Source of the DNA: Streptomyces sp. NRRL B-24484 | Lineage (GTDB): Bacteria > Actinomycetota > Actinomycetes > Streptomycetales > Streptomycetaceae | Direction: 5' to 3' | DNA length: 64,000 nt | Assembly (NCBI RefSeq): GCF_000717715.1 | Contig: NZ_JOAI01000018.1 | Location: 1-64,000 of the forward strand | Shown here: positions 45,553-53,671 of the stretch, piece after piece | Layout: every line of letters starts with the position of its first letter | Position numbering within the stretch: the stretch's first letter is position 1 | The notes under the pieces: model-generated | Told to the model about the DNA's origin: nothing | The model's input: only the letters and a program-made list of their open reading frames with translations | The model's database searches: none | Made by a program: the position numbers and the translations under genes

Positions 45553-47018
45553 AGGAGCCGGACGTGCTCGACCACCTCAGCCGGGTGCTGCGCGAAGGCG
45601 CCGACCGGCCGGCCGTCCTCGGCTGCACCCGCAGCGGCTCCGTCCGGGTCCGGGCCCGCTGCGGCGAGATCGCCGACCTCGCCGACCGGTACGCCGCCGC
45701 ACTGCACCACGGCCACGGGCTGACCGCCGGGGACACCCTGGGCGTCGCCGTCCGGCCCGGACCGCGCGCCCTGGCGCTGATGCTCGCCGCGCACCGGCTC
45801 GGTCTGCGCGCCGCCGTCCTCGACCCGTCCGCCGGTCCCGACGTGCTGCTCGCCCGCCTCGAACTGGCCCGGCCCGCCCTGGTCGTCGCCGACGCCGCCG
45901 CGCAGGCCGTCGCCGGCTGGGCCCGCGGCCTGGCCCGCCGCGCCTCGCTGGAGCTGCCCCGGCTGGACGCGCTCGGCCCGGTCGCCACCGCCGGTCCGCG
46001 CCGCCCCGGCTGCGCCCCCGCCCTGCGCACCGTCGGCGGACGCCCGCCCGCCCCGTACGACGGGGACGGCGACGCCGTGGTCGTCTTCACCTCCGGCACC
46101 ACCTCGGCCCCGCGGGCCGTGGTGCACACCCGGGCCTCGGTCGCCGCCGGGATGCGGGCCGTCGCCGGGCTGGTCCGCCCGCAGGCCGGGGAGGCCGTGC
46201 TCGGCGGCACCTTCTTCGTCCTGGTGCCCTCGCTGGCGGCCGGCGCCACCGTCGCCCTGCCGGCCCGCTCGCCGAAGGTGCTCGGCCGGCAGGTCCGCCG
46301 TCTGGAGCCCGCCGAGACGTACCTGACACCGCCGCAGCTGCGCGGCCTCGACCACCTCACCGGCCGGGTCTGGACGGGCTCCGCCCCCGCCTCCGCCGAA
46401 CTGCTGCGCCGCGCCAAGCAGGCCGGCGCCACCGAGGCCTGGGGCGTGTACGCGCTCACCGAACTGTTCCCGGCCGCAGCCGTCGAGGAGTCCGAGAAGT
46501 CCGCCTTCGACGGCGACGGCGACCTGCTCGGCCACCCGCTGCCCGGTGTCACCACCCGGCTCGCCGACGGCGGCGAACTGCTGCTCTCCGGGGCCGCCGC
46601 CCGCGACCGCTATCTCGGCGAACTCCCCGACCCGTGGGTGCGCACCGGCGACCGCGCCCACCTCGACGCCGACGGCCGGATCGTCCTCGCCGGCCGCTGC
46701 AAGGACATGGTGCTGCGCCGCGCCGAGAACATCTACCCCGGCCTGTACGAGCCAGCCCTGCACCTGCCCGGTGTCGAACTCGCCCTGCTGGTGGGCGTGC
46801 CAGCCGGGGACGGCGACGAGCGGCTGGTCGCCCTCGTCCAGCCGCGCCGCGGCACCGACCCGCGGCGGCTGCGCGCCGACCTGGAGCGCCCGCTCGCCCG
46901 GATGGGCAGTGCCCGCCCCGACGCCGTCCTGCTCGGCGAGGTGCCGCTGGCCGGGCGCTCCCGCAAGCCCGACCGGGCCGCCGCCGCCCGGTTCTGCGCC
47001 CGCGAGCTCGCCCGGTGA
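45549..47018 (+). CDS. Adenylate-forming (acyl-CoA synthetase-like) ligase
   Basis: A 489-residue ANL-superfamily enzyme from ATG 45549. The AMP-binding P-loop is VVFTSGTTSAPRAVVHT; further motifs are YLTPPQLRGLD, GVYALTELFPAA (Thr-Glu), RTGDRAHLDADGRIVLAGRC (here the Asp binding ribose) and the C-terminal catalytic Lys in AGRSRKPDRAA. The enzyme is short for the superfamily and its N-terminus lacks some of the usual 60 residues. Besides acyl activation it could act as a beta-lactone synthetase like OleC. Overlaps the glycosyltransferase by 4 bp (ATGA). Confidence 0.88.
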   Translation: MKEPDVLDHLSRVLREGADRPAVLGCTRSGSVRVRARCGEIADLADRYAAALHHGHGLTAGDTLGVAVRPGPRALALMLAAHRLGLRAAVLDPSAGPDVLLARLELARPALVVADAAAQAVAGWARGLARRASLELPRLDALGPVATAGPRRPGCAPALRTVGGRPPAPYDGDGDAVVVFTSGTTSAPRAVVHTRASVAAGMRAVAGLVRPQAGEAVLGGTFFVLVPSLAAGATVALPARSPKVLGRQVRRLEPAETYLTPPQLRGLDHLTGRVWTGSAPASAELLRRAKQAGATEAWGVYALTELFPAAAVEESEKSAFDGDGDLLGHPLPGVTTRLADGGELLLSGAAARDRYLGELPDPWVRTGDRAHLDADGRIVLAGRCKDMVLRRAENIYPGLYEPALHLPGVELALLVGVPAGDGDERLVALVQPRRGTDPRRLRADLERPLARMGSARPDAVLLGEVPLAGRSRKPDRAAAARFCARELAR

Positions 47019-48064
47019 GCCCCGCGGACACGGTCGCCCGGGCCCGCACCCACCGCACCGCCCGGCGGCTCGACCGCCGGGTCTACCAGGCCTCCCACCC
47101 GGTGCTGTTCGCCCTGCTCGCCGCCACCCGGCGCCGCCCGGTGCTGCGGCTCGGCCGCACGGTGCTGGTGCACGGCGCCGAGGCGTACCGCGAGGTGCTC
47201 ACCCGCGTCCCGCTGGACCGCACCGCCGAGGGCACCACCGGCGGCGCCGCCGCCCGGCGGACCGACGGCGGGCTGCTCTTCGACCAGGACGGCGGCGAGC
47301 ACCGGGCCGCCCGCCGCGACCTCACCGAGCTGCTCGGGGCGAAGGGCACCGAGCAGCTGCGCCCGGTCTGGCGGGCCGTCCTCGACCGCCGTCTGGGCGC
47401 ACTCACCGGCACCGTCGACCTGGTGGACGTCGTCCGGGAACTCGCCGGGGCCACCGCCGCCGCGCTCACCGGCAGCACCGCCGGTCCGCTGCACCTGGCC
47501 CTGGCCTGCGCCGACGCCGCCGCCGAGGCCGCCCGCGAGCACCTGCCCGGCCTGCCCCGGCGCACCTCCACCGCGGCCGCCGAGCACCTCAACTCCCTGC
47601 TGCCGCACGGCCGGGACGCCATGCTCGCGGTCGCCGCGGTCAACACCACGATCGCCGCGCTGCCCAGGGCCGCCGCCTGGTGCGCCCGGGCCGGCCTGTG
47701 GGACGGGGTCTCGCCCGAACTCGCCGTCGAACTGCTCCGGTTGACCGCCCCCTCGCCGCTGCTGCCGCGGGTCGCCGCCGGCGACGGCACCGCGGACGGC
47801 TGCCCGATCGGCCGCGGCGACCGGCTCGTCCTGGTGGCCCGGCACGCGGCCGGCGCCCACCGCACCGGGTCCGCCGACCCGCAGGCCGCCCAGGCGGTCT
47901 TCGGCGCCGGCCCGCACGCCTGCCCCGGCGCCCGGCTCGCCCGCGCGCAGCTCACCGACTTCCTGGCCGCGCTGGCCCCGCACCGGCCTGTCGTCGTCCG
48001 GGCCGCGGTGGACCGGCGTGCCGCCCTGCCCGGCTACTCCTCGCTGCTCGTACGGAAGGGCTGA
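47015..48064 (+). CDS. Compact cytochrome P450-like protein
   Basis: A 349-residue protein from GTG 47015, overlapping the ligase stop by 4 bp. The haem-binding loop FGAGPHACPGARLAR has the ligand Cys, and a K-helix EXXR motif is in VELLRLTAP. The I-helix region (AAVNTTIAALP) keeps Thr but is short. About 50 residues are missing from a normal bacterial P450, mostly in the meander just before the haem loop (ARHAAGAHRTGSADPQAAQ replaces the usual RDPxxFxxPDxFxxxR). Redox partners are not in the operon. It likely oxidises the acyl chain or head group made by the operon. Confidence 0.85.
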   Translation: MSPADTVARARTHRTARRLDRRVYQASHPVLFALLAATRRRPVLRLGRTVLVHGAEAYREVLTRVPLDRTAEGTTGGAAARRTDGGLLFDQDGGEHRAARRDLTELLGAKGTEQLRPVWRAVLDRRLGALTGTVDLVDVVRELAGATAAALTGSTAGPLHLALACADAAAEAAREHLPGLPRRTSTAAAEHLNSLLPHGRDAMLAVAAVNTTIAALPRAAAWCARAGLWDGVSPELAVELLRLTAPSPLLPRVAAGDGTADGCPIGRGDRLVLVARHAAGAHRTGSADPQAAQAVFGAGPHACPGARLARAQLTDFLAALAPHRPVVVRAAVDRRAALPGYSSLLVRKG

Positions 48065-48068
48065 CCGC

Positions 48069-48944
48069 ATGCTCCGGATCGCCGTGACCGGCGCCAGCGG
48101 CTTCTGCGGCTCGTACGTCGCCCGGGCGGCCGCGGCCGGCGGCGCCGAGGTGCGCTGCCTGGGGCGCCGCCCCGGCCCGGTCGGCCGCCACGTCCGCTGG
48201 GACGCCGCCGCCGAGGCCCCCGACCTGGCCGGCGCCGACCTGGTGGTGCACTGCGCGGCCGCCGTCGGCGACCACCCGCCGGGCTCCCCCGCCGAGGCCG
48301 AGCAGCACGCCGTCAACGTGGACGGCACCGCCCGGCTGCTGGAGGCCGCGGCCGGTCTGCCCGTGGTGTTCGTCTCCAGTGCCAGCGTCTACGACCCGCG
48401 TGCCGACCGCGCCCTGGTCCGCGAGGACCACCCCACCGCGGGCGGCCACCGCAACGCCTACGGCCGCACCAAGGCCGCCGCCGACCGGCTGGCCCTGGCG
48501 GCGGGTGCCGTGGTGCTGCGGCCGCGCGCCGTCTACGGGCCCGGCGACCCGCATCTGGTGCCGCGCCTGCTGGAACGGGTCCGCCGCGGCCTCCTGCTGC
48601 TGCCGGGCGCCGACGTCCCGCTCAGCCTGACGGCCGTCCAGAACCTGGCCGACGCCTGCCTCGCCGCCGCCGACTGGGAGCCGAGCGCGTACAACATCGC
48701 GGACGCGGCGCCGTACCGCCGCGACGCGGCCGTCCGCACGGTGCTGGCCGGGCTGGGCGTCCCAGTACGGATCGGCCACGTGCCGACCGCCGCCGCCGAG
48801 TTCGCGGCCCGCCGCGGCCTGCTGCCCGGGCTCACCCCGTACGCCGTCGACCAGCTCGCCCGCCCGGTCGTCCTGGACACCGCGAAGGCCGTCGGCCGGG
48901 GCTTCCGGCCGCGGTGGGAGCTGGCCTCCGCACTCGCGGCCTGA
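48069..48944 (+). CDS. NAD(P)-dependent epimerase/reductase (extended SDR, OleD/3beta-HSD-like)
   Basis: A 291-residue Rossmann enzyme from ATG 48069, 4 bp after the P450 stop. Dinucleotide motif GASGFCG, VVHCAAAVGDH, SSASVYDPR (active-site Ser), and the catalytic pair in NAYGRTKAAADR. The C-terminus (YNIADAAPYRRDAAVRTVLA) is of the sugar epimerase/3beta-HSD class. With OleA-like and OleC-like partners it may reduce a 2-alkyl-3-ketoacid to the 3-hydroxyacid, as OleD does. It ends the operon; a 17-bp terminator stem follows. Confidence 0.87.
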   Translation: MLRIAVTGASGFCGSYVARAAAAGGAEVRCLGRRPGPVGRHVRWDAAAEAPDLAGADLVVHCAAAVGDHPPGSPAEAEQHAVNVDGTARLLEAAAGLPVVFVSSASVYDPRADRALVREDHPTAGGHRNAYGRTKAAADRLALAAGAVVLRPRAVYGPGDPHLVPRLLERVRRGLLLLPGADVPLSLTAVQNLADACLAAADWEPSAYNIADAAPYRRDAAVRTVLAGLGVPVRIGHVPTAAAEFAARRGLLPGLTPYAVDQLARPVVLDTAKAVGRGFRPRWELASALAA

Positions 48945-48948
48945 CGCG

Positions 48949-48986
48949 CCCGGGCCCCGGACACCGTGGGGTGTCCGGGGCCCGGG
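48949..48986. terminator. Strong bidirectional terminator of the KAS III operon
   Basis: A perfect 17-bp stem (48949-48965 with 48970-48986) with loop GTGG, 4 bp after the operon stop and 11 bp from the stop of the convergent DUF5326 gene. Confidence 0.85.
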
Positions 48987-48997
48987 GGTGGTCCGGC

Positions 48998-49198
48998 TCA
49001 GCTCTTGGCGGCCTTCTTGACCAGGATCACCACCGCGGCGCCCAGGCCGACGACCAGCAGGACCTTGATCAGGAATCCGATCAGCGAGCTGACCACGCCG
49101 ACCACGAACCAGATCAGGTTCCAGGCCAGGATCAGCACCAGGATCGGGACGACGATGTTGCGCACCCACGAGGGCAGCGACTTCCAGAGCTCGGCCAT
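48998..49198 (-). CDS. DUF5326-family small membrane protein
   Basis: A 66-residue protein from ATG 49198. It opens MAELWKSLPSWVRNIVVPIL and has two hydrophobic helices (about 15-38 and 38-58) ending KKAAKS. It matches the streptomycete DUF5326 family as I recall it. Function unknown. Upstream, 49199-49369 holds no gene. Confidence 0.8.
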   Translation of the reverse strand: MAELWKSLPSWVRNIVVPILVLILAWNLIWFVVGVVSSLIGFLIKVLLVVGLGAAVVILVKKAAKS

Positions 49199-49369
49199 GT
49201 CCGTTCCTTCTCTCCCCTCGGGCTCGGCGCCGGTCCGTCCGCCGCTTTCCCGCTCGCTTCCGATGCTTCGATCGTAGGCGCCACCGGGAGCCGGATCGAG
49301 GGCCTGCGGCCCGGAGAGAACCCGGAGATCACCCCGAGGCCGGCCACCGGGTCATCCCTCACGGGGAGA

Positions 49370-50032
49370 TCAGACCGGCCAGGTCTCACCGCGCCAGGCG
49401 GCGTCCCAGAACATCCACTCGTAGCGCGAGGTGGTGGTGAAGTGCCGTACCGCCCGGCGCCGTTCGGTCGGGGAGATCTCCTCGCCGAGCCGGTCGGTGA
49501 GGTCGAGCACCCGGCGGACGACCGACTGGAAGGCCTCGTCGCCGTAGGTGGCGATCCACTGGGCGTAGAGCGGGTCGGGGGAGGACTTCGCCAGCAGCTC
49601 CTCGCCGACCCGGGCGTAGATCCAGTAGCAGGGCAGCACCGCGGCGACCGCCTCGGCGAAGGACCCGCCGTGCACGGTGGCCAGCAGGTAGCTGGTGTAG
49701 GCGAGGGTGGTGGGCAGCACCGGTTCGGCGGCGGCCTCCTCGGCGCTCCCGCCGAAGGCGGTGAGGAACGCCCCGTGCATCTCCTGCTCGGCCGCGAGCG
49801 CGCCCACCGCGTCGTCGGCGAAGGCCCGCACGTCGGCCTCGTGCGGCGCCTTGGCGGCGCAGACGGCCAGCGCCCGGGCGTAGTCGCGCAGGTAGTGCGA
49901 GTCCTGCACCACGAAGTGGCGGAAGGCCTGCCGGGGGAGGGTGCCGTCGGTGAGGCCGGCCAGGAAGGGGTGGGCCAGGATCTCGTCGTAGACCGGCTCG
50001 ATCGCCGACCAGAGTTCGTCCGTCAGGGCCAC
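49370..50032 (-). CDS. tenA: TenA-family aminopyrimidine aminohydrolase (thiaminase II)
   Basis: A 220-residue all-helical enzyme from GTG 50032 after GAGGAGCG. It salvages degraded thiamine by hydrolysing aminopyrimidines. The active-site Cys is in AVLPCYWIYARVGEEL, with the family start HPFLAGLTDGTLPRQAFRHF, VVQDSHYLRDYARAL and RYEWMFWDAAWRGETW at the end (catalytic Glu-type site). The biosynthetic thiC is 10 kb away, not in the same operon. A cupin gene lies upstream on the same strand. Confidence 0.93.
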   Translation of the reverse strand: MALTDELWSAIEPVYDEILAHPFLAGLTDGTLPRQAFRHFVVQDSHYLRDYARALAVCAAKAPHEADVRAFADDAVGALAAEQEMHGAFLTAFGGSAEEAAAEPVLPTTLAYTSYLLATVHGGSFAEAVAAVLPCYWIYARVGEELLAKSSPDPLYAQWIATYGDEAFQSVVRRVLDLTDRLGEEISPTERRRAVRHFTTTSRYEWMFWDAAWRGETWPV

Positions 50033-50087
50033 TGCTCTCGCTCCTCGTGTCGGGTGGTCGCGCCCGGCCGCCCCTATCCGGCGGAGG

Positions 50088-50405
50088 TCAGTCCTCGGGC
50101 GGCGAGAAGATCACCAGGACGCGCAGCTCCTCGGTGATGTGGTGGAAGCGGTGCGGCACCCCGGCCGGCACGTAGACGACGCTGCCGCGGCCGACGGTGG
50201 CGGTCTCCCGGCCCACGGTGATCTCGGCCCGGCCGCTGATCACCTGGTAGATCTCGTCCTGGGCGTGCGGGGCCTGGGTGTCGGTCTCGCCGGGGGCGAG
50301 CGCGTACAGCCCGGCGGACATGTTCCGTTCCTTGAGGAACTGCAGGTAGGAGCCCTGGTGGGCGGCCCGTTCCGCGTCCAGCTCGTCCAGCCGGAAGACC
50401 TTCAT
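50088..50405 (-). CDS. Cupin-domain protein
   Basis: A 105-residue single cupin from ATG 50405 with GAGAGGAG upstream. The metal-binding His/Glu pairs are in PHAQDEIYQVISGRAEITVG and GSVVYVPAGVPHRFHHITEE. It is a small beta-barrel that may bind a metal and a small ligand. It precedes tenA by 55 bp on the same strand, so the two may be co-transcribed and the cupin may act in pyrimidine or thiamine degradation; that is inferred. Confidence 0.85.
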   Translation of the reverse strand: MKVFRLDELDAERAAHQGSYLQFLKERNMSAGLYALAPGETDTQAPHAQDEIYQVISGRAEITVGRETATVGRGSVVYVPAGVPHRFHHITEELRVLVIFSPPED

Positions 50406-50502
50406 CGCGCGCTGCTCCTCTCCGGGTCGGGACCATTCAACACCCGGACGGCCTCCGGCCCGGCACCCGCACGGGGTACCGGGCCGGAGGGACGTGCGGA
50501 CG

Positions 50503-51453
50503 TCAGGCGCGGTGCGAACCGGCGTTGCGACGGCGCAGCACGACCAGCGTGCCGACACCGAGCGCCAGCACACCGGCACCGGTCGCCGCGATCACACCGG
50601 CGTGGTCGCCGCCACCGGTGTTGGCGAGGCGGTCGCCGGCCTTCGCCTTGGCCTTGGTGACCGTGGCGGTGGACGGCTTCTTGGTCGGCACCACGCCGCC
50701 CGGCTTCACGGTCGGCTTGTGGGCCGGCTTGGTGGGCTTGCTGCTCGGCTTGGCCGAACCGCTCGGCTTGGCCGAACCGCTCGGCTTCGCCGAGGTGGAG
50801 GCCGACGCGGAGGCGGAGGCGGAGGTGCTCGGCTGGGCCGAGGCGGAGGAACCGCCGCCGGCCGCGACGATGGCGAACTCCTGGGGCTCGCCGACGACGG
50901 TGTTGCCCGCCTCGGCCTCCTCGTCGTCCAGCGCGAACAGGACGGCGAGGGACTGCGCGACGGCCGCACCCGGCTTGGCAGCAGCGCCCAGGCTCAGGCG
51001 GACGTCGATGTCCAGGGTCTCGCCCGCACCGACGAACAGGAAGGAGTCCTCGTCCGGACCCTCCTCGCCGAGCTGGCCCAGGATGACCGCGACGCTGCCG
51101 TCCTCGCCGCCCTCGACGGACGCGCTCAGCCACTTGCCGCTGTCGGGGTGCTTGTACTGGACCTTCACCTGGCCCGCGGTCAGACCGTTCTCGGCGCCGA
51201 GGACGACGGCCGGGATGAGCAGCGCGTCGCCACCGGAGTTGGCGATCTGCTCGGTGAAGGTGGCCTCGGTGCCGCCGGCGGTGACCTGGGCGGGGAAGTT
51301 CTTCAGCGTCACGCTGCCGCCCGCCTTGGCGGCGGCGGCGTGGGCGATACCCGGCGCGACGGGGGCGGCCAGGGCGGCCGGGGCGGCGAGGACGGCCGCT
51401 CCGGTGACGAGCGTCGTGGCGGCGGATATCGCCAGGGCACGGCGCAGCTTCAT
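50503..51453 (-). CDS. Secreted wall-anchored protein with LAxTG sorting signal
   Basis: A 316-residue protein from ATG 51453. Signal peptide (about 1-30, ending AAPAALA), an Ig-like or beta-sandwich domain (about 45-200, VTLKNFPAQVTAGGTEATF), then a Ser/Ala/Lys/Pro-rich stalk with tandem KPSGSA units, then LANTG, a hydrophobic helix (about 290-310, GVIAATGAGVLALGVGTLVV) and LRRRNAG. LAxTG is the class E sortase signal of actinomycetes. The ectodomain may bind polymer or ligand; its function is unknown. The stalk contains an exact 18-bp DNA repeat. Confidence 0.9.
   Translation of the reverse strand: MKLRRALAISAATTLVTGAAVLAAPAALAAPVAPGIAHAAAAKAGGSVTLKNFPAQVTAGGTEATFTEQIANSGGDALLIPAVVLGAENGLTAGQVKVQYKHPDSGKWLSASVEGGEDGSVAVILGQLGEEGPDEDSFLFVGAGETLDIDVRLSLGAAAKPGAAVAQSLAVLFALDDEEAEAGNTVVGEPQEFAIVAAGGGSSASAQPSTSASASASASTSAKPSGSAKPSGSAKPSSKPTKPAHKPTVKPGGVVPTKKPSTATVTKAKAKAGDRLANTGGGDHAGVIAATGAGVLALGVGTLVVLRRRNAGSHRA
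50744..50793 (-). repeat. Tandem 18-bp repeat in the wall-protein stalk
   Basis: CTCGGCTTGGCCGAACCG occurs at 50744-50761 and again at 50762-50779; a partial third copy follows at 50780-50793. On the coding strand each unit encodes GSAKPS, so the stalk length can change by slippage. Confidence 0.85.
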
Positions 51454-51470
51454 GGAAACCTCACAGGTCT

Positions 51471-51493
51471 GCCGGCACACCCGGTGTGCCGGC
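51471..51493. promoter_or_regulatory. 23-bp palindrome upstream of the LAxTG gene
   Basis: GCCGGCACACC and its complement flank one C, a perfect 11-1-11 inverted repeat 18 bp upstream of the wall-protein start. It could be an operator or a hairpin in the 5' leader. Confidence 0.4.
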
Positions 51494-51928
51494 ACGGGGG
51501 AGTGTCATGGGGGCGGCATCCGTGGATGCCGCGGACCCGCGGTGTTCCGCAAGATCGGAGCCGGATCGTATCCATATGAATAAGTGCTGGATAAGGCCGG
51601 GGTGCCCACTGGGAGTTCGCACCCCCTCCATCACTTCAGCACGCCGTGTACACGACATCAGCGCCTTCGCCAAGCGCCCACCGACGCATCGTCAGCACAC
51701 GGGCCCACCTCCGGAGATGGATCTTCGGACACCGGGCGGCCGAGGCCGCTCCGGACGGGCGCCCGTCGACGGACGGGCGGGGATCCCGCACGCCCCACCC
51801 CCACCGGGACGTGACAGGGATCACATCACCCGTCGACGGGCGGCCGCCCGTCCCGGAACCGGTACAGCTCGACGCCGTGGCTGCCGGGAGCTTCACAGCA
51901 GGCCGACGGCCTGCCACCATCCGGTGCC
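51494..51928. other. Non-coding stretch before the holin-like gene
   Basis: About 435 bp with no credible gene. It contains a relatively AT-rich part around 51560-51600 (ATCGTATCCATATGAATAAG), likely the promoter region of the wall protein on the minus strand, and a cluster of CGTCGACGG/ACGGGC inverted repeats around 51760-51855. Confidence 0.4.
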
Positions 51929-52306
51929 ATGAAGAGTTTCGTGATCAAAACGCTCATCAACGCGGCGGCCATCTGGGTCGCCGCCTGGATCGTCGACGGG
52001 ATCACCCTCTCGGACGGCAGCTGGGGCCACCAGGCGCTGACCGTGATCGCGGTGGCGCTGGTCTTCGGCGTGGTCAACTTCCTGATCAAGCCGTTCGTGA
52101 AGCTGCTCTCGCTGCCGCTGTTCGTGCTCACGCTCGGGCTGATCACCTTCGTGATCAACGCGCTGATGCTGTGGCTGACGTCCTGGGCCTCCGACAAGAT
52201 CGGCCTGGACTTCCACGTCTCGGGCTTCTGGTCGGCGCTGCTCGGCGCGCTGATCATCAGCGTGGTCTCGTGGGGCCTCGACCTGGCGCTGGGGGACGAC
52301 GACTGA
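51929..52306 (+). CDS. Phage holin family 4-like membrane protein
   Basis: A 125-residue protein from ATG 51929 with four hydrophobic helices. The start (KSFVIKTLINAAAIWVAAWI), the loop VVNFLIKPFVKLLSLPLFVL and the Trp-rich end fit the phage_holin_4_2 (DUF360) superfamily, which is common in bacterial chromosomes and not phage-specific. There is no other phage gene nearby. It is convergent with the SsgA-like gene (16 bp gap). Confidence 0.85.
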   Translation: MKSFVIKTLINAAAIWVAAWIVDGITLSDGSWGHQALTVIAVALVFGVVNFLIKPFVKLLSLPLFVLTLGLITFVINALMLWLTSWASDKIGLDFHVSGFWSALLGALIISVVSWGLDLALGDDD

Positions 52307-52322
52307 ACCGCCGGGCGGGACG

Positions 52323-52751
52323 TCAGCCGGCGTTCTCGCAGCCGCCGCTGAGGATCAGGTCGAGCTGCGCCTCCAGCTCGACCTCGCTCTCCTCCTGGCC
52401 CATCGGCACCAGGCGGTCGGTGCGGGCCAGGAAGGCGATCAGCGGCGGGGCGGGCGCGTGCAGGGTGGCGTCGCCGTCGGGCGAGCGGAGCACCACGCCG
52501 ATCTCGGTGAGGTCCTCGCCGATCGGGTGGATGTGGACGTCACCCTCGCCGGCCGGGCGACTGATGCCGTCGACCAGCAGCTCGCGGGCGAAGTACCAGG
52601 TGACCGGGGCGTCCCCGGGCAGGTGGAAGGTGAAGCGGACCGCGTACGGGTCGTCGGTGTCGTAACCGAGGTCGACGGCGATGCTGACGGAGAGCTCGTC
52701 GCCCGCCACGAGGTTCATCACCACATGGCCCTGGACTGTGCTGCTGTGCAT
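52323..52751 (-). CDS. SsgA-like sporulation/cell-division regulator (SALP)
   Basis: A 142-residue protein from ATG 52751 with GGAGG 9 bp upstream. It reads YDTDDPYAVRFTFHLPGDAP, then WYFARELLVDGISRPAGEGD and VHIHPIGEDLTEIGVVLRSP, and ends GGCENAG: the pattern of SsgA/SsgB-type proteins that control septum-site selection and spore maturation in streptomycetes. The acidic C-terminus and VPMGQE resemble SsgA rather than SsgB, but which paralogue it is cannot be fixed without alignment. It supports the streptomycete assignment. Confidence 0.9.
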   Translation of the reverse strand: MHSSTVQGHVVMNLVAGDELSVSIAVDLGYDTDDPYAVRFTFHLPGDAPVTWYFARELLVDGISRPAGEGDVHIHPIGEDLTEIGVVLRSPDGDATLHAPAPPLIAFLARTDRLVPMGQEESEVELEAQLDLILSGGCENAG

Positions 52752-53096
52752 GCGCGCGCTACCTCCGCGATCCGTTGGTGTCGCCTGCCCCGGCTGGCGG
52801 CCATTGCAGCACAGGGACCACCCCGCTTCAATGATTACAGCGGGTGAAGACGCCAATTGAGCTTCAATTCGAAGGCCAAAGTCTATTCATATCTTAGCGA
52901 TCGACCACACCCTTAGGGGCGACCTTCGAATGGAAGATCCAATACCGTGACCGCCCGGACCGGCTCGAACACGCAGCGGCACGCCGAATCATCCGTTCGG
53001 CCCAACGTTTTCCCCCCGTTCGCCCAAGTGTGCGAGTTTCATTCCGACCGGCGCGCGGGAGAATCCCGCACAACCCACGTGCTCCCGGAGGTGGCC
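52752..53096. other. AT-richer divergent promoter region between SALP and Nudix genes
   Basis: About 345 bp without a gene. Bases 52825-52970 are much lower in GC than the rest of the window (for example CAATTGAGCTTCAATTCGAA and TCTATTCATATCTTAGCGAT), as expected for promoters of the developmental SALP gene on the minus strand and the Nudix gene on the plus strand. Specific boxes could not be fixed. Confidence 0.45.
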
Positions 53097-53624
53097 ATGG
53101 CCGTCCCCGTCCGCCCCGTCGTCAAGCGCACCGCGCGGGCGATCCTGTTGGAGGACGATCCCGGCGATCCGCACGCGCCCGCCACCATCGTGCTGATCCG
53201 GCGGGTCCGGCCCGGTGCCGCGCACCCGTACTGGATCACCCCCGGCGGCGGCGTGGAGCCGGAGGACCGCTCCGTCGTCGACGCCCTGCACCGCGAGCTG
53301 GACGAGGAGCTCGGCGCCAAGGCCGTCGACGTGGTGCCGGCCTTCGTCGACACCGTCGCCCACTCCCACCACGACGACGGCACCCCGGCCCATCCGCACG
53401 GGGTGAAGGTCCAGCACTTCTTCGTCTGCCGACTGGCGTCCATGGACCTCTCCCGGCGGCACGGCCCCGAGCTGGAGGACCCGAACGGCGAGTACGAGGT
53501 CGTCCGGCTGCCCTTCACCCGCGAGGGCGTCACCTCGGTCAACGTGGTGCCGCCGAGCCTGCGCGCCTACCTGGCGGCCAACATCGAGGGCGTCCGCGCC
53601 CTGCTCGCCCGCGACCTGGCCTGA
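53097..53624 (+). CDS. Nudix-family hydrolase
   Basis: A 175-residue enzyme from ATG 53097 with GGAGG 6 bp upstream. It has the Nudix layout: ILLEDDPGDPHAPATIVLIR, PYWITPGGGVEPEDRSVVDA and the box end LHRELDEELGA. The metal-binding REL-EE core is intact, but the Glu expected five residues after the box Gly is replaced (sequence GVEPEDR). An insert around HSHHDDGTPAHPHG is His-rich. Cytosolic; substrate unknown, with NDP-linked or NTP clean-up most likely. Confidence 0.88.
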   Translation: MAVPVRPVVKRTARAILLEDDPGDPHAPATIVLIRRVRPGAAHPYWITPGGGVEPEDRSVVDALHRELDEELGAKAVDVVPAFVDTVAHSHHDDGTPAHPHGVKVQHFFVCRLASMDLSRRHGPELEDPNGEYEVVRLPFTREGVTSVNVVPPSLRAYLAANIEGVRALLARDLA

Positions 53625-53630
53625 GCTCGC

Positions 53631-53656
53631 CCCGGGCGGTCCGGCGTCCGCCCGGG
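53631..53656. terminator. Bidirectional terminator between Nudix and flavohemoglobin-like genes
   Basis: CCCGGGCGG (53631-53639) pairs with CCGCCCGGG (53648-53656) across 8 bases, between convergent stops. Confidence 0.6.
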
Positions 53657-53671
53657 TCCCCCGCCGGCGGC

